DNA from: Chloroflexota bacterium
GTDB taxonomy: Bacteria > Chloroflexota > Limnocylindria > P2-11E
Direction: 5' to 3'
Assembly: GCA_005881085.1 (NCBI GenBank)
Contig: VBGU01000062.1
Location: 1 to 10,024 of the forward strand
Length of the DNA stretch: 10,024 bases
Below, piece by piece: positions 1 through 6,854 of the stretch (position 1 is the first letter of the stretch; each line of letters opens with the position of its first letter). The notes below the pieces were generated by a model. It worked only from the letters and a program-made list of their open reading frames with translations, did not search any database and was not told the origin of the DNA. Position numbers and translations under genes: made by a program.

Positions 1-23
1 AAAAATGACGACAGACCCATCAT
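1..23 (-). terminator. Possible weak intrinsic terminator overlapping the stop of the solute-binding protein gene
   Basis: The transcript reads ATGATG-GGTCTGT-CGTCAT followed by at least four T before the window ends. The 6-bp stem (one G-U pair) with a 7-nt loop and a T-run has the layout of an intrinsic terminator, but the stem is short and A+T-rich for this genome and the T-run is cut by the window edge. The same bases can be read as the start of another gene; see the next entry. Confidence 0.3.
1..23 (-). CDS. Possible start of a further downstream gene (partial)
   Basis: Two consecutive ATG codons at 23 and 20 overlap the TGA of the solute-binding protein gene (ATGA or TGATG), the same overlap style used elsewhere in this window. 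The reading would be MMGLSSF and then leaves the window. Seven codons give no basis for a product, and the alternative is a terminator in the same bases. Confidence 0.25.
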
Positions 24-1657
24 CGCTTCGGCGCCGTTTTCACATACCAGTCTTCGACGTTCCAAAAACGCTCGCGCGGATCGGTCAGCGGCGCGATGCG
101 TAGTCCCTGCACCTGCCGGCTCTGCGCGTAGAGGTAGTCGCTGAAGTACAGGAACACGACCGGGACCTCTTTCGAGATCGCCTGGAACGCGGGCGCGTAG
201 AGCTCACGGCGAGCGGCCTCGTCGAACGTCCGGCGCGCGGCCTCGAGGTTCCTATCGATCGGCAGAGTGGAGAAACCCGAGAAGTTGTGTCCCGGGTCGT
301 TCACCTCCGTCGAATGGAAGAACGTGTACGGATCAGGGTCCCCGGACACGGCGATCTCCACGAGAAGCGCGTCAAACGTCCGTTGGCGCGCGACGCTGTC
401 GACGAGCAGGCCGAACGGCATCGATTTCACCGTGACGCTCATCCCGACCGCGTTCAGATCGCGCTGGATCTCCGTCGCGGCCGCCATGCGTGCCGGCTCG
501 TCAGACGTCGAGATCGAGAAGGCGAGCTTCTGCCCACCCTTGTCGCGGATGCCGTCCCCGTCGTGGTCCTTCCAGTCGGCTTGATCGAGTAAGGCTTTCG
601 CATCTTCGGTGGAGAACGTGTATTTCGTGACGTCCTTCACGTAGGCCCACGAGCCGGAAGGTACGAACTCGTCGGCCACGGTCCCGCGTCCGTCCGCCGC
701 GAGGCGCAAGACGCCGCCGCGGTCGATGGCGTAAGCGATCGCCTGCCGGACCTGGCGGTCGCGGAAGACGACCCGGTCGGGACGGACGTTCAAGAACAGG
801 GAAACGAAGTTGTCGGTCGGAAGGCTGTACAGGACGGCACCTTTGAGGGACCGCGCGCGCTCGGCGTCCTCGCTGGAGAGCCCGCCGACGCCGTCGATCT
901 CCCCGCGAGAGAGTGCGAGCAACGCCTCGGTCGAATCCGGATAGAAGCGAAGGATGACCTTGTCGAGATAGGGCCTGGCGCGTGCGGGGCGCGTGCGATA
1001 GAAGTCGTCGTTTCTCAAAAGAACGATCTGCCGCGCGTCGATCTCGCTCACCCGGAACGGTCCGGTGCCGATCGGACTTGCGTTGAACGGCTGCCGCGAG
1101 AGCTCGGCATACGGCACGTTGCCGAGGAGATGGGATGGGAGGAGCGGAACGGTGGTGCTGTCGGCGAATGGCCCGTACACATCGGGCAGCGTGAAGCGGA
1201 CGGTGCGGGGCGCGATGCGGTCCACCGTGACGCCGCGGAAGGCGTCGCTGTACGGGCCGACGTAGCCGCGGTCCTGGAGCAGCTTGACCGTGAACACGAC
1301 GTCGTCTGCCGTGACCGGTTGGCCGTCGTGCCACGTGGCGTCCTCGCGGATGTCAAAGGTCCAGATGCGCCCATCGCTCTCGGTGTGAAACGCCGACGCG
1401 AGGTCGGGGACGATCGCCCCGGTCTGGTCGTAGCGCGTCAGCCCGCTGAACGCGAGGCGTGAGACGTCCTCATCGACGTCGGTCGCGGCGATGACCGGGT
1501 TGAGATATTGCGGAACTCCGGCGACGCCCTCGACGTACGTGCCGCCGTAGGCCGGATCGCCTGCCGCCGGGTTCTGGTCCGCTGCGATCGCCGCGACACT
1601 CGCGACGACCATCAGGCCGATGAGAGCGACAACGATGAACTTGTCGCGTCCGGTCAC
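20..1657 (-). CDS. Family 5 (Opp/Dpp-type) ABC transporter extracellular solute-binding protein
   Basis: This 545-residue exported protein would bind peptides or similar solutes for an ABC importer. Residues 1-5 are polar/basic, 7-25 form a hydrophobic signal segment, and a signal peptidase I site is likely near AIAA-DQ (about 26). No lipobox cysteine is present, so it is either released or held by an uncleaved anchor. SBP_bac_5 landmarks are YGGTYVEG (37-44), the GLTRYD region (72-77), TWHDGQPVTADDVVFT (108-123), FLNVRPDRVVFRDRQVRQAI (288-307) and AKALLDQADWKDHDGDGIRD (353-372). DHDGDGIRD (364-372) resembles a calcium-binding loop and is common in this family. No permease or ATPase genes for it lie in the window. 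The GTG start directly follows the secG stop. Substrate is not predictable from sequence alone. Confidence 0.93.
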   Translation of the reverse strand: MTGRDKFIVVALIGLMVVASVAAIAADQNPAAGDPAYGGTYVEGVAGVPQYLNPVIAATDVDEDVSRLAFSGLTRYDQTGAIVPDLASAFHTESDGRIWTFDIREDATWHDGQPVTADDVVFTVKLLQDRGYVGPYSDAFRGVTVDRIAPRTVRFTLPDVYGPFADSTTVPLLPSHLLGNVPYAELSRQPFNASPIGTGPFRVSEIDARQIVLLRNDDFYRTRPARARPYLDKVILRFYPDSTEALLALSRGEIDGVGGLSSEDAERARSLKGAVLYSLPTDNFVSLFLNVRPDRVVFRDRQVRQAIAYAIDRGGVLRLAADGRGTVADEFVPSGSWAYVKDVTKYTFSTEDAKALLDQADWKDHDGDGIRDKGGQKLAFSISTSDEPARMAAATEIQRDLNAVGMSVTVKSMPFGLLVDSVARQRTFDALLVEIAVSGDPDPYTFFHSTEVNDPGHNFSGFSTLPIDRNLEAARRTFDEAARRELYAPAFQAISKEVPVVFLYFSDYLYAQSRQVQGLRIAPLTDPRERFWNVEDWYVKTAPKR

Positions 1658-1882
1658 CTAGCCGGTGGTCGCCTGCCGCGCGCCGTAGAGCGAGATGGCG
1701 ACGAAGACGATGATCAGGACCACCGTGATCCGGAACAGCGTTCGCTCAAGCCCGCGGCGGCTCCGGTAGGCAGTCGATTCCCCACCGAACGTGGACGAAA
1801 GTCCCGTGCCGCGCGCCTGCAGCAGGATCGCGCTCGCCACCGCGATGGCGATGACGATCTGGGTGATCTGAAGTGGATCCAT
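1658..1882 (-). CDS. secG: Preprotein translocase subunit SecG
   Basis: This 74-residue protein is the small accessory subunit of the SecYEG channel and promotes SecA-driven export. It has two membrane segments (about 5-22 and 49-67) separated by a short cytoplasmic loop with the family pattern LLQARGTGLSSTFGG (20-34), then SRRGLERTLFRIT (41-53). Length and layout match the family. The ATG gives MDPLQITQI, a normal N-terminus; no Shine-Dalgarno sequence is evident in the 22-nt spacer. A secG gene just after gpmI/tpiA is a common arrangement in several bacterial phyla, which supports the call. Its TAG stop is followed with no spacer by the in-frame GTG of the solute-binding protein gene. Confidence 0.96.
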   Translation of the reverse strand: MDPLQITQIVIAIAVASAILLQARGTGLSSTFGGESTAYRSRRGLERTLFRITVVLIIVFVAISLYGARQATTG

Positions 1883-1904
1883 CGATTGATGTCAGTGTAA
1901 GTGG

Positions 1905-3287
1905 TCAGCGCCGCGCGTAGATCCAAAGGTCGCCGATGTGGTTCGTCAGCCGGTAACGGTCCAGCACCGACTGCACGAGGACCCCTGCCCACCGCTGGCG
2001 CTCGAAGCCGGGAGCTGCATCAAGATGTTCTAGATCGGTTTGGGCGATCACCAAATCGATGCGCCCCTCGCGGACTTGGTTGAGGACGGGGTCCGCATCG
2101 ATAAGGCCCCGCTCGACGAGACGCGACCACAGGAAGAGATCGTCCACGACCGGCGGGATCCCATTCCTGACGAGCAGGCCCGAATCTTCCACGAGGTAGC
2201 GGCCGTCCGCCTGGAACGCGAGAGCGATTGTGCCTCCGCGAAGCTGGTCCGACCACGCACCCGTGGTCGGGACGCGGCCTGGCACCACTCGAAGCGGGTC
2301 GAGCACGATGGTCCCGATGACAAGCTGCGCCAACAAGGCGAGCGGGATGAGCGCGCTCGGGCGGAGTCTCGGCCCGATCGCAGCGATCGACAGCGTGGTC
2401 GCGGCTGTGAGATCGAGCAGGTAGTTGATCGTCGCCCCCTCACGCCCGCCGAGCACGACTATCGCCAGCGCGCCGACGAGATAGGCGGTCCGGGCTCCGC
2501 CGAGGCCGCCGGAAAGAGCGGCAACCCCTATCGAGATGCCGATCACGAAGACGCCGACGATGGCGACCGAAACGGCTTGGTCGACCGACCACGAAAGGGC
2601 GTTCCAGCTCACCACGTGGCGCCATACATCGGGGACCGAGTCGAGGTAGACGGTGACCGCTGCCGCGACGACCGCGACGGCCGCACCGAACCCGCAGCGC
2701 ACGAGCGTCGCCCGATCGGACCACGCGAGCCAGGCCACGAGCGCCCCCGCCGGGAGCAGCGCCGTCGGTTTCGCGAGCGCGGCGAATATCAGCGCGAACC
2801 CCGCGATCGGGGCGAGCTCGCGCCGGCGATCCAGCAAGACCACGGCGAGCGCCGTCAACGCGAGCGCGACGAGATCCGGCTTCAACGCCGGTCCCCAGAT
2901 CATCACCGGCGCGAGCGCGAGCCATCCCGCGGTGAGCGCGGCCGCTGCCAGTCGCCCTGCGGAGCGGGCGCTCACGAACACCATGGCCGCTACGGCGAGC
3001 GTCGCCGCGATGCTCGCGGCGCGACCGGTGATGAACGGATCCACGATCGACGCGAGGTGGAAATACAGCGGCGGGTAATTGGCCGCGACGAAGCGAGATG
3101 GATCGGGATCGAGGTAGGCGATGCCGTCGCGCGCGAGGCGCGCCGCATTTGCCACCGCCCCTTCGCCGTACATCACAGGAATGCGGCTCGCGAGCGCGGA
3201 GAGCCATTGCGCCAACGCGTAAAGCGCGAGCCCCGCGGCGGGAATGAGATAGGCGACCCACGCGACCGTCGCGCGCGCGCGCATCAC
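1905..3287 (-). CDS. Multi-pass membrane protein resembling GT-C (ArnT/PMT-type) glycosyltransferases
   Basis: This 460-residue protein has about ten hydrophobic segments between residues 8 and 330, followed by a mostly soluble tail of about 130 residues that ends in LWIYARR. An acidic first loop (MYGEGAVANAARL, Glu42) followed by NYPPLYFHL (70-78) resembles the catalytic first extracytoplasmic loop of bacterial GT-C / glycosyltransferase family 39 proteins, which use polyprenyl-phosphate sugars. WGPALKPDLVALAL (131-144) and AKPTALLPAG (172-181) are also typical of that fold. The tail segment EGRIDLVIAQTD resembles tails of related proteins. Acceptor and donor are unknown, and no sugar-nucleotide genes are nearby. 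The start may be GTG at 3287 (GTGA overlap with gpmI) or the adjacent ATG at 3284; both fit. The position between gpmI and secG looks like an insertion into a housekeeping run. A 22-nt spacer follows. Confidence 0.7.
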   Translation of the reverse strand: MMRARATVAWVAYLIPAAGLALYALAQWLSALASRIPVMYGEGAVANAARLARDGIAYLDPDPSRFVAANYPPLYFHLASIVDPFITGRAASIAATLAVAAMVFVSARSAGRLAAAALTAGWLALAPVMIWGPALKPDLVALALTALAVVLLDRRRELAPIAGFALIFAALAKPTALLPAGALVAWLAWSDRATLVRCGFGAAVAVVAAAVTVYLDSVPDVWRHVVSWNALSWSVDQAVSVAIVGVFVIGISIGVAALSGGLGGARTAYLVGALAIVVLGGREGATINYLLDLTAATTLSIAAIGPRLRPSALIPLALLAQLVIGTIVLDPLRVVPGRVPTTGAWSDQLRGGTIALAFQADGRYLVEDSGLLVRNGIPPVVDDLFLWSRLVERGLIDADPVLNQVREGRIDLVIAQTDLEHLDAAPGFERQRWAGVLVQSVLDRYRLTNHIGDLWIYARR

Positions 3288-4813
3288 GTCCCGACCAGCG
3301 GATCCAGCAGGCTTCGCCCGGTCATCCGGGCGGGTACCGGAAGGCCGAGCAGACCGAGGAGGGTCGGCGCCACGTCGACGAGCCCGCCGTCATGAAGCGC
3401 GAAGCGGCGGGCGTCCTTCGCGACAAAAATGACCGGCACCGGATTCGTGCTGTGCTGCGTGTTCGGCTCGCCGTTCGGAAACGCCATCTCTTCCGCGTTG
3501 CCGTGATCGGCGGTCAGGAGCATGCAGCCTCCGGCCATCAAGGTCGCGTCGACGATCTGACCGACGGCGGCGTCGGTCGCCTCCATCGCCACGAGGGTCG
3601 CGTTGAAATCGCCGGTGTGACCGACCATGTCCGGATTCGCGAGGTTGACGATCGCGAAGTCATAGGCGCCGCCCCGGATCGCCTTGACGAGGCCCGCGGC
3701 GACGCCCGCCGCGCTCATCTCCGGCTTGTGGTCGTAGGTGGCGACTTTCGCCGACGGAACGAGCTCCCGGTCCTCTCCTTCGAACGGCTCCTCGCGGCCG
3801 CCGTTGAAAAAATAGGTCACGTGTGCGTACTTCTCGGTCTCGGCGGTGTGGAACTGCTTCATGCCCTTGTCGGCGAGGATCTGGGCCATCGACGTCACCT
3901 CCTGCGAGGGGAACGCGACGCGGACATTCGGGAGATCGACCTTGTAGTCGGTCAACGTCAGGAACGTGAGGTTCTTCACGACGCGATCCCTCTTGAATCC
4001 GTCGAAGTCGGGCTTCGCGAGGGCCCAGGTCAGCTCCCGCGCCCGGTCGGGTCGAAAGTTGAAGAAGATGACGGCGTCGCCGTCTCGCATCGGGGCGGCC
4101 TCGCCGACGATGTGCGGCTCGAGGAGCTCGTCGCGGCACTCGGGGTTGGCGTAGCACGCGCGCAGCGCGTCCTCCGCGGTCGCGACGCGCGGGCCATCGG
4201 CATCGACGATCGCTCGGTACGAACGCTCGACGCGATCCCACCTCTTGTCGCGGTCCATCGCGTAGTAGCGGCCGTGCACCGTGGCGATGCGGGCCGGAAC
4301 GCGCGGTATGAGCTCGAGCGCGCTTCGCGGCGGCATGTCGCGTCCGTCGAGGAACGCGTGCACGACGACGTTCTCGACTTTCTCTCGTCGCGCGAGCTCG
4401 GCAAGCGCCGCGAGGTGCTTCATGTCGGCGTGCACGCCGCCGGTGGAGATGAGGCCCATCAGGTGAAGAGTTCCCTTGCCCCGCGCCGCACCGCACGCCG
4501 CGCGCAGAGCGGGATTCTCGAAGAACGATCCATTCTCGATGGCGTCGTTGATCCGGACGAGCTCCTGGTACTGCACGTAGCCGGCGCCCATCGTCAGATG
4601 CCCGACCTCGCTGTTCCCCATCACGCCGTCGGGAAGGCCCACGTCGCGACCGCTCGCGCGCAGAGTCGCGTGGGGGTACGTCTCGACAAGCGCGCGCAGG
4701 CGCGGCGTGTTCGCGCGCGTCACGGCGTTCGATGGCGAGTCCGGCGCGAGACCCCATCCATCGAGCACGCAGAGGACGACCGGGCGATAGAGCGCCTTAC
4801 GTGCGTCGCTCAA
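3284..4813 (-). CDS. gpmI: 2,3-bisphosphoglycerate-independent phosphoglycerate mutase
   Basis: This 509-residue enzyme, the usual length for the family, interconverts 3- and 2-phosphoglycerate using two metal ions (typically Mn) and a phosphoserine intermediate. Visible motifs are the metal-binding Asp18 in VLDGWG, catalytic Ser68 in MGNSEVGH, HADMKH (128-133), FLDGRDMPP (154-162), GRYYAMDRDKRWDR (181-194), FFNFRPDRARE (250-260), TEKYAHVTYFFNGG (326-339), NPDMVGHTG (393-401), TADHGNAE (434-441) and HSTNP (454-458). It is a member of the alkaline phosphatase superfamily. The start is assigned to a TTG overlapping the tpiA stop (TTGA). No good ATG or GTG lies nearby before the conserved CVLDGWG, and no Shine-Dalgarno motif is visible, so translational coupling to tpiA is likely. 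Its TGA overlaps the next gene's start. Confidence 0.98.
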   Translation of the reverse strand: MSDARKALYRPVVLCVLDGWGLAPDSPSNAVTRANTPRLRALVETYPHATLRASGRDVGLPDGVMGNSEVGHLTMGAGYVQYQELVRINDAIENGSFFENPALRAACGAARGKGTLHLMGLISTGGVHADMKHLAALAELARREKVENVVVHAFLDGRDMPPRSALELIPRVPARIATVHGRYYAMDRDKRWDRVERSYRAIVDADGPRVATAEDALRACYANPECRDELLEPHIVGEAAPMRDGDAVIFFNFRPDRARELTWALAKPDFDGFKRDRVVKNLTFLTLTDYKVDLPNVRVAFPSQEVTSMAQILADKGMKQFHTAETEKYAHVTYFFNGGREEPFEGEDRELVPSAKVATYDHKPEMSAAGVAAGLVKAIRGGAYDFAIVNLANPDMVGHTGDFNATLVAMEATDAAVGQIVDATLMAGGCMLLTADHGNAEEMAFPNGEPNTQHSTNPVPVIFVAKDARRFALHDGGLVDVAPTLLGLLGLPVPARMTGRSLLDPLVGT

Positions 4814-5553
4814 GCGAACGCGCGGACGACGGCCGCGAACTCGTCGGCGTCGAGAGACGCTCCGCCCACGAGAGCGCCGTCTATGCCTTCAGCCCCCGCG
4901 AACTCGCCGACCGAGCGCGCACTCACGCTCCCGCCGTACAAAACAGGGATGGCCTCGGAGTCGAGGCCGGACTGTTTGAGCGCCGCGCGGATCGCGCGTA
5001 CCACCGTCGTCGCCCACACGCCGGTGGCCGGGTTTCCTGTGCCGATCGCCCAGACCGGCTCGTACGCGATCACCAGGCGTTCGAGCCCGCGCCGGGGCGC
5101 CTCTTTCAAGTCCGCCATGATCTGGCGCACGACGACAATGCTCGCGTTGCCGGCCGCGTGTTCCGCCGCGCTCTCACCAACGCACAGGACCGGACGCAAG
5201 CCGGCTGTGACCGCACGGGCGAGCTTCTTCGCGACGCGCTCGTCAGTGTCGCCAATGTCGCGCCGGACTTCCGAATGTCCGACGATCGTTCCCACCGCCA
5301 GCCCGCGGACCATCGAGACGGCGACCTGTCCCGTGAACGCTCCCCGCTCCTCCCAGTGCACATCCTGCGCGTAGACGTCGACATTCGCGTCGCGGAGCGC
5401 ATCCGCGACCGCAGGCAGGGCGACCGCGGCGGGCGCAACTCCAACGGACACACCGCCCGCGTCGCGCTTGGCGACGTCGCGTGCGAGCTCGACCGCGTCG
5501 GCGATCGTCGGCGGATTCATCTTCCAGTTGCCGATCACGATCCGTTCGCGCAT
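4810..5553 (-). CDS. tpiA: Triosephosphate isomerase
   Basis: This 247-residue cytoplasmic enzyme interconverts dihydroxyacetone phosphate and glyceraldehyde 3-phosphate in glycolysis and gluconeogenesis. The TIM-barrel landmarks are complete: GNWKMN with Asn9 and Lys11, electrophile His93 in VGHSE, catalytic base Glu165 in YEPVWAIGTG (164-173), phosphate-binding YGGSV (206-210) and GALVGGASL (226-234). Some usually conserved positions differ: the loop-6 C-terminal hinge, commonly Lys-x-Ala, is Asn-Pro-Ala (174-176), and the first Arg of GHSERR is Val96. The core active site is intact, so it should be active. The ATG overlaps the rapZ stop by one base (TGATG) and has a strong Shine-Dalgarno site. 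The stop overlaps the gpmI start as TTGA. Confidence 0.98.
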   Translation of the reverse strand: MRERIVIGNWKMNPPTIADAVELARDVAKRDAGGVSVGVAPAAVALPAVADALRDANVDVYAQDVHWEERGAFTGQVAVSMVRGLAVGTIVGHSEVRRDIGDTDERVAKKLARAVTAGLRPVLCVGESAAEHAAGNASIVVVRQIMADLKEAPRRGLERLVIAYEPVWAIGTGNPATGVWATTVVRAIRAALKQSGLDSEAIPVLYGGSVSARSVGEFAGAEGIDGALVGGASLDADEFAAVVRAFA

Positions 5554-6446
5554 CAGCTGCGCACCTCCGGCCGATCGATATCGCGGTGCTCGACCTCGAT
5601 CCCACCCGGCCAGAACTCGCGGGTTGCGCGCGCGACCTCGTCGGCGATGACGACGGATCGATGGCGCCCGCCGGTGCAGCCAAACGCGACGCCGAGCCGC
5701 GCCTTCTTCTCGCTCTCGTAGCGCGGGAGCGCGAAGCGCAGGAACGGCATGACGTGCCCGAGGAATTCCTTCGTCGCGGGGTGGCCGAGGACGTAGTCGC
5801 GGACCGCCTTGTCGCGCCCGCCCAGGTCCCGCAGCTCAGGGATGTAGAAAGGGTTCTCCATGAAGCGCACGTCGATGACGAGATCGGCCGCGGGTGGCAG
5901 CCCGTACTTGTACCCGAAGCTCTCGACATGGACGAGCATCCCGGTCTTCCCCGACCCGTAGAGCGAGTGGAGCGTGTCGCGAAGGTCCTTGACCGAAAGG
6001 TGCGTCGTGTCGATGACCTTGTCCGCGCGCGCGCGCACGTCGACGAGCATCCGGCGTTCCTCGTCGATCGACGGCTGGACGCCGCCGGGTGCGTCGACCG
6101 GATGGCGGTGGCGCGTCTCGCTGTAACGGCGAAGAAGCACGTCGTCGGATGCGTCGAAGAACAGCACGTGCGCGGGCGTACCCGCTTTGTCGAGCGCCTC
6201 GAGGTCCTTCTTCGCGTCGGCGAAGAGCGAACCGCTCCGCGCGTCGATCACGAACGCCACCTTCTGTTTCCCACCCTTGCGCGAGACGTCGATCGCCGAT
6301 GCCATAAGGGCGGGCGGGAGGTTGTCGAGGGTGTAGTAGCCGAGGTCCTCGAGGACCTTCGCCGCTTGCGACTTGCCCGAGCCGGAGAGCCCTGTGACGA
6401 CGACGAAGTCCGGCTGACCCGTGGAGGTCAGTCGGGCAGGATCCAT
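5553..6446 (-). CDS. rapZ: RNase adapter / nucleotide-binding protein RapZ (YvcJ family)
   Basis: This 297-residue protein has the length and motifs of RapZ. The N-terminal P-loop domain has Walker A GLSGSGKS (19-26), the family segment DNLPP (41-45), VIDAR (66-70) and the diagnostic FDASDDVLLRRYSETRHRHP (97-116). The C-terminal domain has SFGYKYG (176-182), NPFYIPELR (198-206) and GCTGGRHRSV (256-265). In E. coli RapZ binds glucosamine-6-phosphate and directs decay of the GlmZ small RNA; in Gram-positive bacteria the homologue YvcJ binds and hydrolyses nucleotides and has a less clear role. The ATG giving MDPARLTS is preferred because an earlier possible start adds a 50-residue Arg/Pro-rich stretch overlapping the YvlD-like gene. 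Its stop overlaps the tpiA start by one base. The usual partners yvcK and whiA are not downstream here. Confidence 0.95.
   Translation of the reverse strand: MDPARLTSTGQPDFVVVTGLSGSGKSQAAKVLEDLGYYTLDNLPPALMASAIDVSRKGGKQKVAFVIDARSGSLFADAKKDLEALDKAGTPAHVLFFDASDDVLLRRYSETRHRHPVDAPGGVQPSIDEERRMLVDVRARADKVIDTTHLSVKDLRDTLHSLYGSGKTGMLVHVESFGYKYGLPPAADLVIDVRFMENPFYIPELRDLGGRDKAVRDYVLGHPATKEFLGHVMPFLRFALPRYESEKKARLGVAFGCTGGRHRSVVIADEVARATREFWPGGIEVEHRDIDRPEVRS
5562..5568 (-). promoter_or_regulatory. Strong Shine-Dalgarno site for tpiA
   Basis: The transcript reads GGAGGTG, 8 nt before the tpiA ATG and inside the last codons of rapZ. It is the only near-perfect Shine-Dalgarno sequence I find ahead of any gene in the window; most neighbours rely on overlapping or abutting stops and starts. 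It confirms the tpiA start and suggests that tpiA can be translated more strongly than the upstream genes on the same message. Confidence 0.8.
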
Positions 6447-6799
6447 GACAGGACGAGGCCGACGATCGCGATGACGATCGCGCCGAGGAACGCGGGGACG
6501 ATTCCGTTCACCTGGAATCCAAGCGCCGATACCAGAGAGACGAGGTAGAGCATCAGGGCGCCGATGACGAAGTGGAAGAGACCGAGGGTGAGGCACGTGA
6601 TCGGCGCCGAGATGAGCTCGATGATCGGCCGGATAAATGCGTTCACGACGCCGAGGACGAGGCCGGTCAGCAGGAGCGAGATGTATTTGTCGGCGTCGCC
6701 GTAGCCGTATGACGTATTCCCGTAGGTGATCCCCGGAACGAAGAACGCCGCGATCGCGATCGCGGCCGCGTTGATGAGCGCGCGCCAGACGATCTTCAT
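6428..6799 (-). CDS. Phage_holin_4_2 / YvlD-like family small membrane protein
   Basis: This 123-residue integral membrane protein has four hydrophobic segments near residues 5-25, 40-58, 66-92 and 100-120. The central segment NAFIRPIIELISAPITCLT followed by LGLFHFVIGALMLYL matches the conserved core of the family once called DUF360 (Pfam Phage_holin_4_2; B. subtilis YvlD). Despite the name, these are normally chromosomal proteins with no lytic role shown, and their molecular function is not established. I chose the ATG giving MKIVWRALINAAAI because it begins at the family's usual N-terminus; the frame is open 26 codons further upstream, but that stretch is polar and overlaps the permease gene. 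A loop at 27-37 is rich in Gly and Tyr. The 3' end overlaps the rapZ start by 19 nt, so the two are likely coupled. Presence of SHOCT-like proteins upstream recalls the Bacillus yvlABCD operon. Confidence 0.88.
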   Translation of the reverse strand: MKIVWRALINAAAIAIAAFFVPGITYGNTSYGYGDADKYISLLLTGLVLGVVNAFIRPIIELISAPITCLTLGLFHFVIGALMLYLVSLVSALGFQVNGIVPAFLGAIVIAIVGLVLSWILPD

Positions 6800-6809
6800 C
6801 GGCGACAGC

Positions 6810-6826
6810 CTACTGCGAAGCAGCAG
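6810..6826 (-). other. Short inverted repeat (hairpin) in the spacer before the YvlD-like gene
   Basis: In the transcript sense this reads CTGCTGC-TTC-GCAGTAG, a 7-bp stem (one G-U pair) closed by a 3-nt loop. It sits in the 55-nt spacer between the second permease stop and the YvlD-like ATG, ending 10 nt before the start codon. No U-run follows, so it is not a standard intrinsic terminator. It could affect translation initiation or mRNA decay, or be chance. Confidence 0.35.
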
Positions 6827-6854
6827 ACCGCAGCGGCGCCAGCCGCGAGGACTA

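Noticed and set aside
1883..1904. Promoter in the spacer before secG (TACACT as a -10)
   Set aside because: The spacer is only 22 nt and no -35-like hexamer stands at a suitable distance.
2040..3395. Plus-strand open frame of 451 codons opposite the membrane protein gene
   Set aside because: The composition is extremely Arg/Glu/Asp-rich with no domain, as expected for the complement of a hydrophobic Ala/Val/Leu-rich gene in high-G+C DNA.
3392..5374. Long plus-strand open frame of 660 codons opposite gpmI and tpiA
   Set aside because: It lies antisense to two genes with complete catalytic motifs, and its translation is rich in Arg, His, Asp and Val with no recognisable domain. Such frames are expected opposite high-G+C genes.
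6023..6036. Alternating GC tract (also near 3270-3281) as a possible Z-DNA or repeat element
   Set aside because: Both tracts encode Ala/Arg codons inside genes and are short; such runs are common by chance at this G+C content.
6447..6596. Upstream extension of rapZ by 50 codons
   Set aside because: The extra stretch is Arg/Pro-rich, overlaps the YvlD-like gene in another frame, and is absent from the usual RapZ length of about 285-300 residues.
6428..6799. Prophage holin suggested by the family name
   Set aside because: No phage genes surround it; the YvlD-type family is chromosomal and not known to be lytic.
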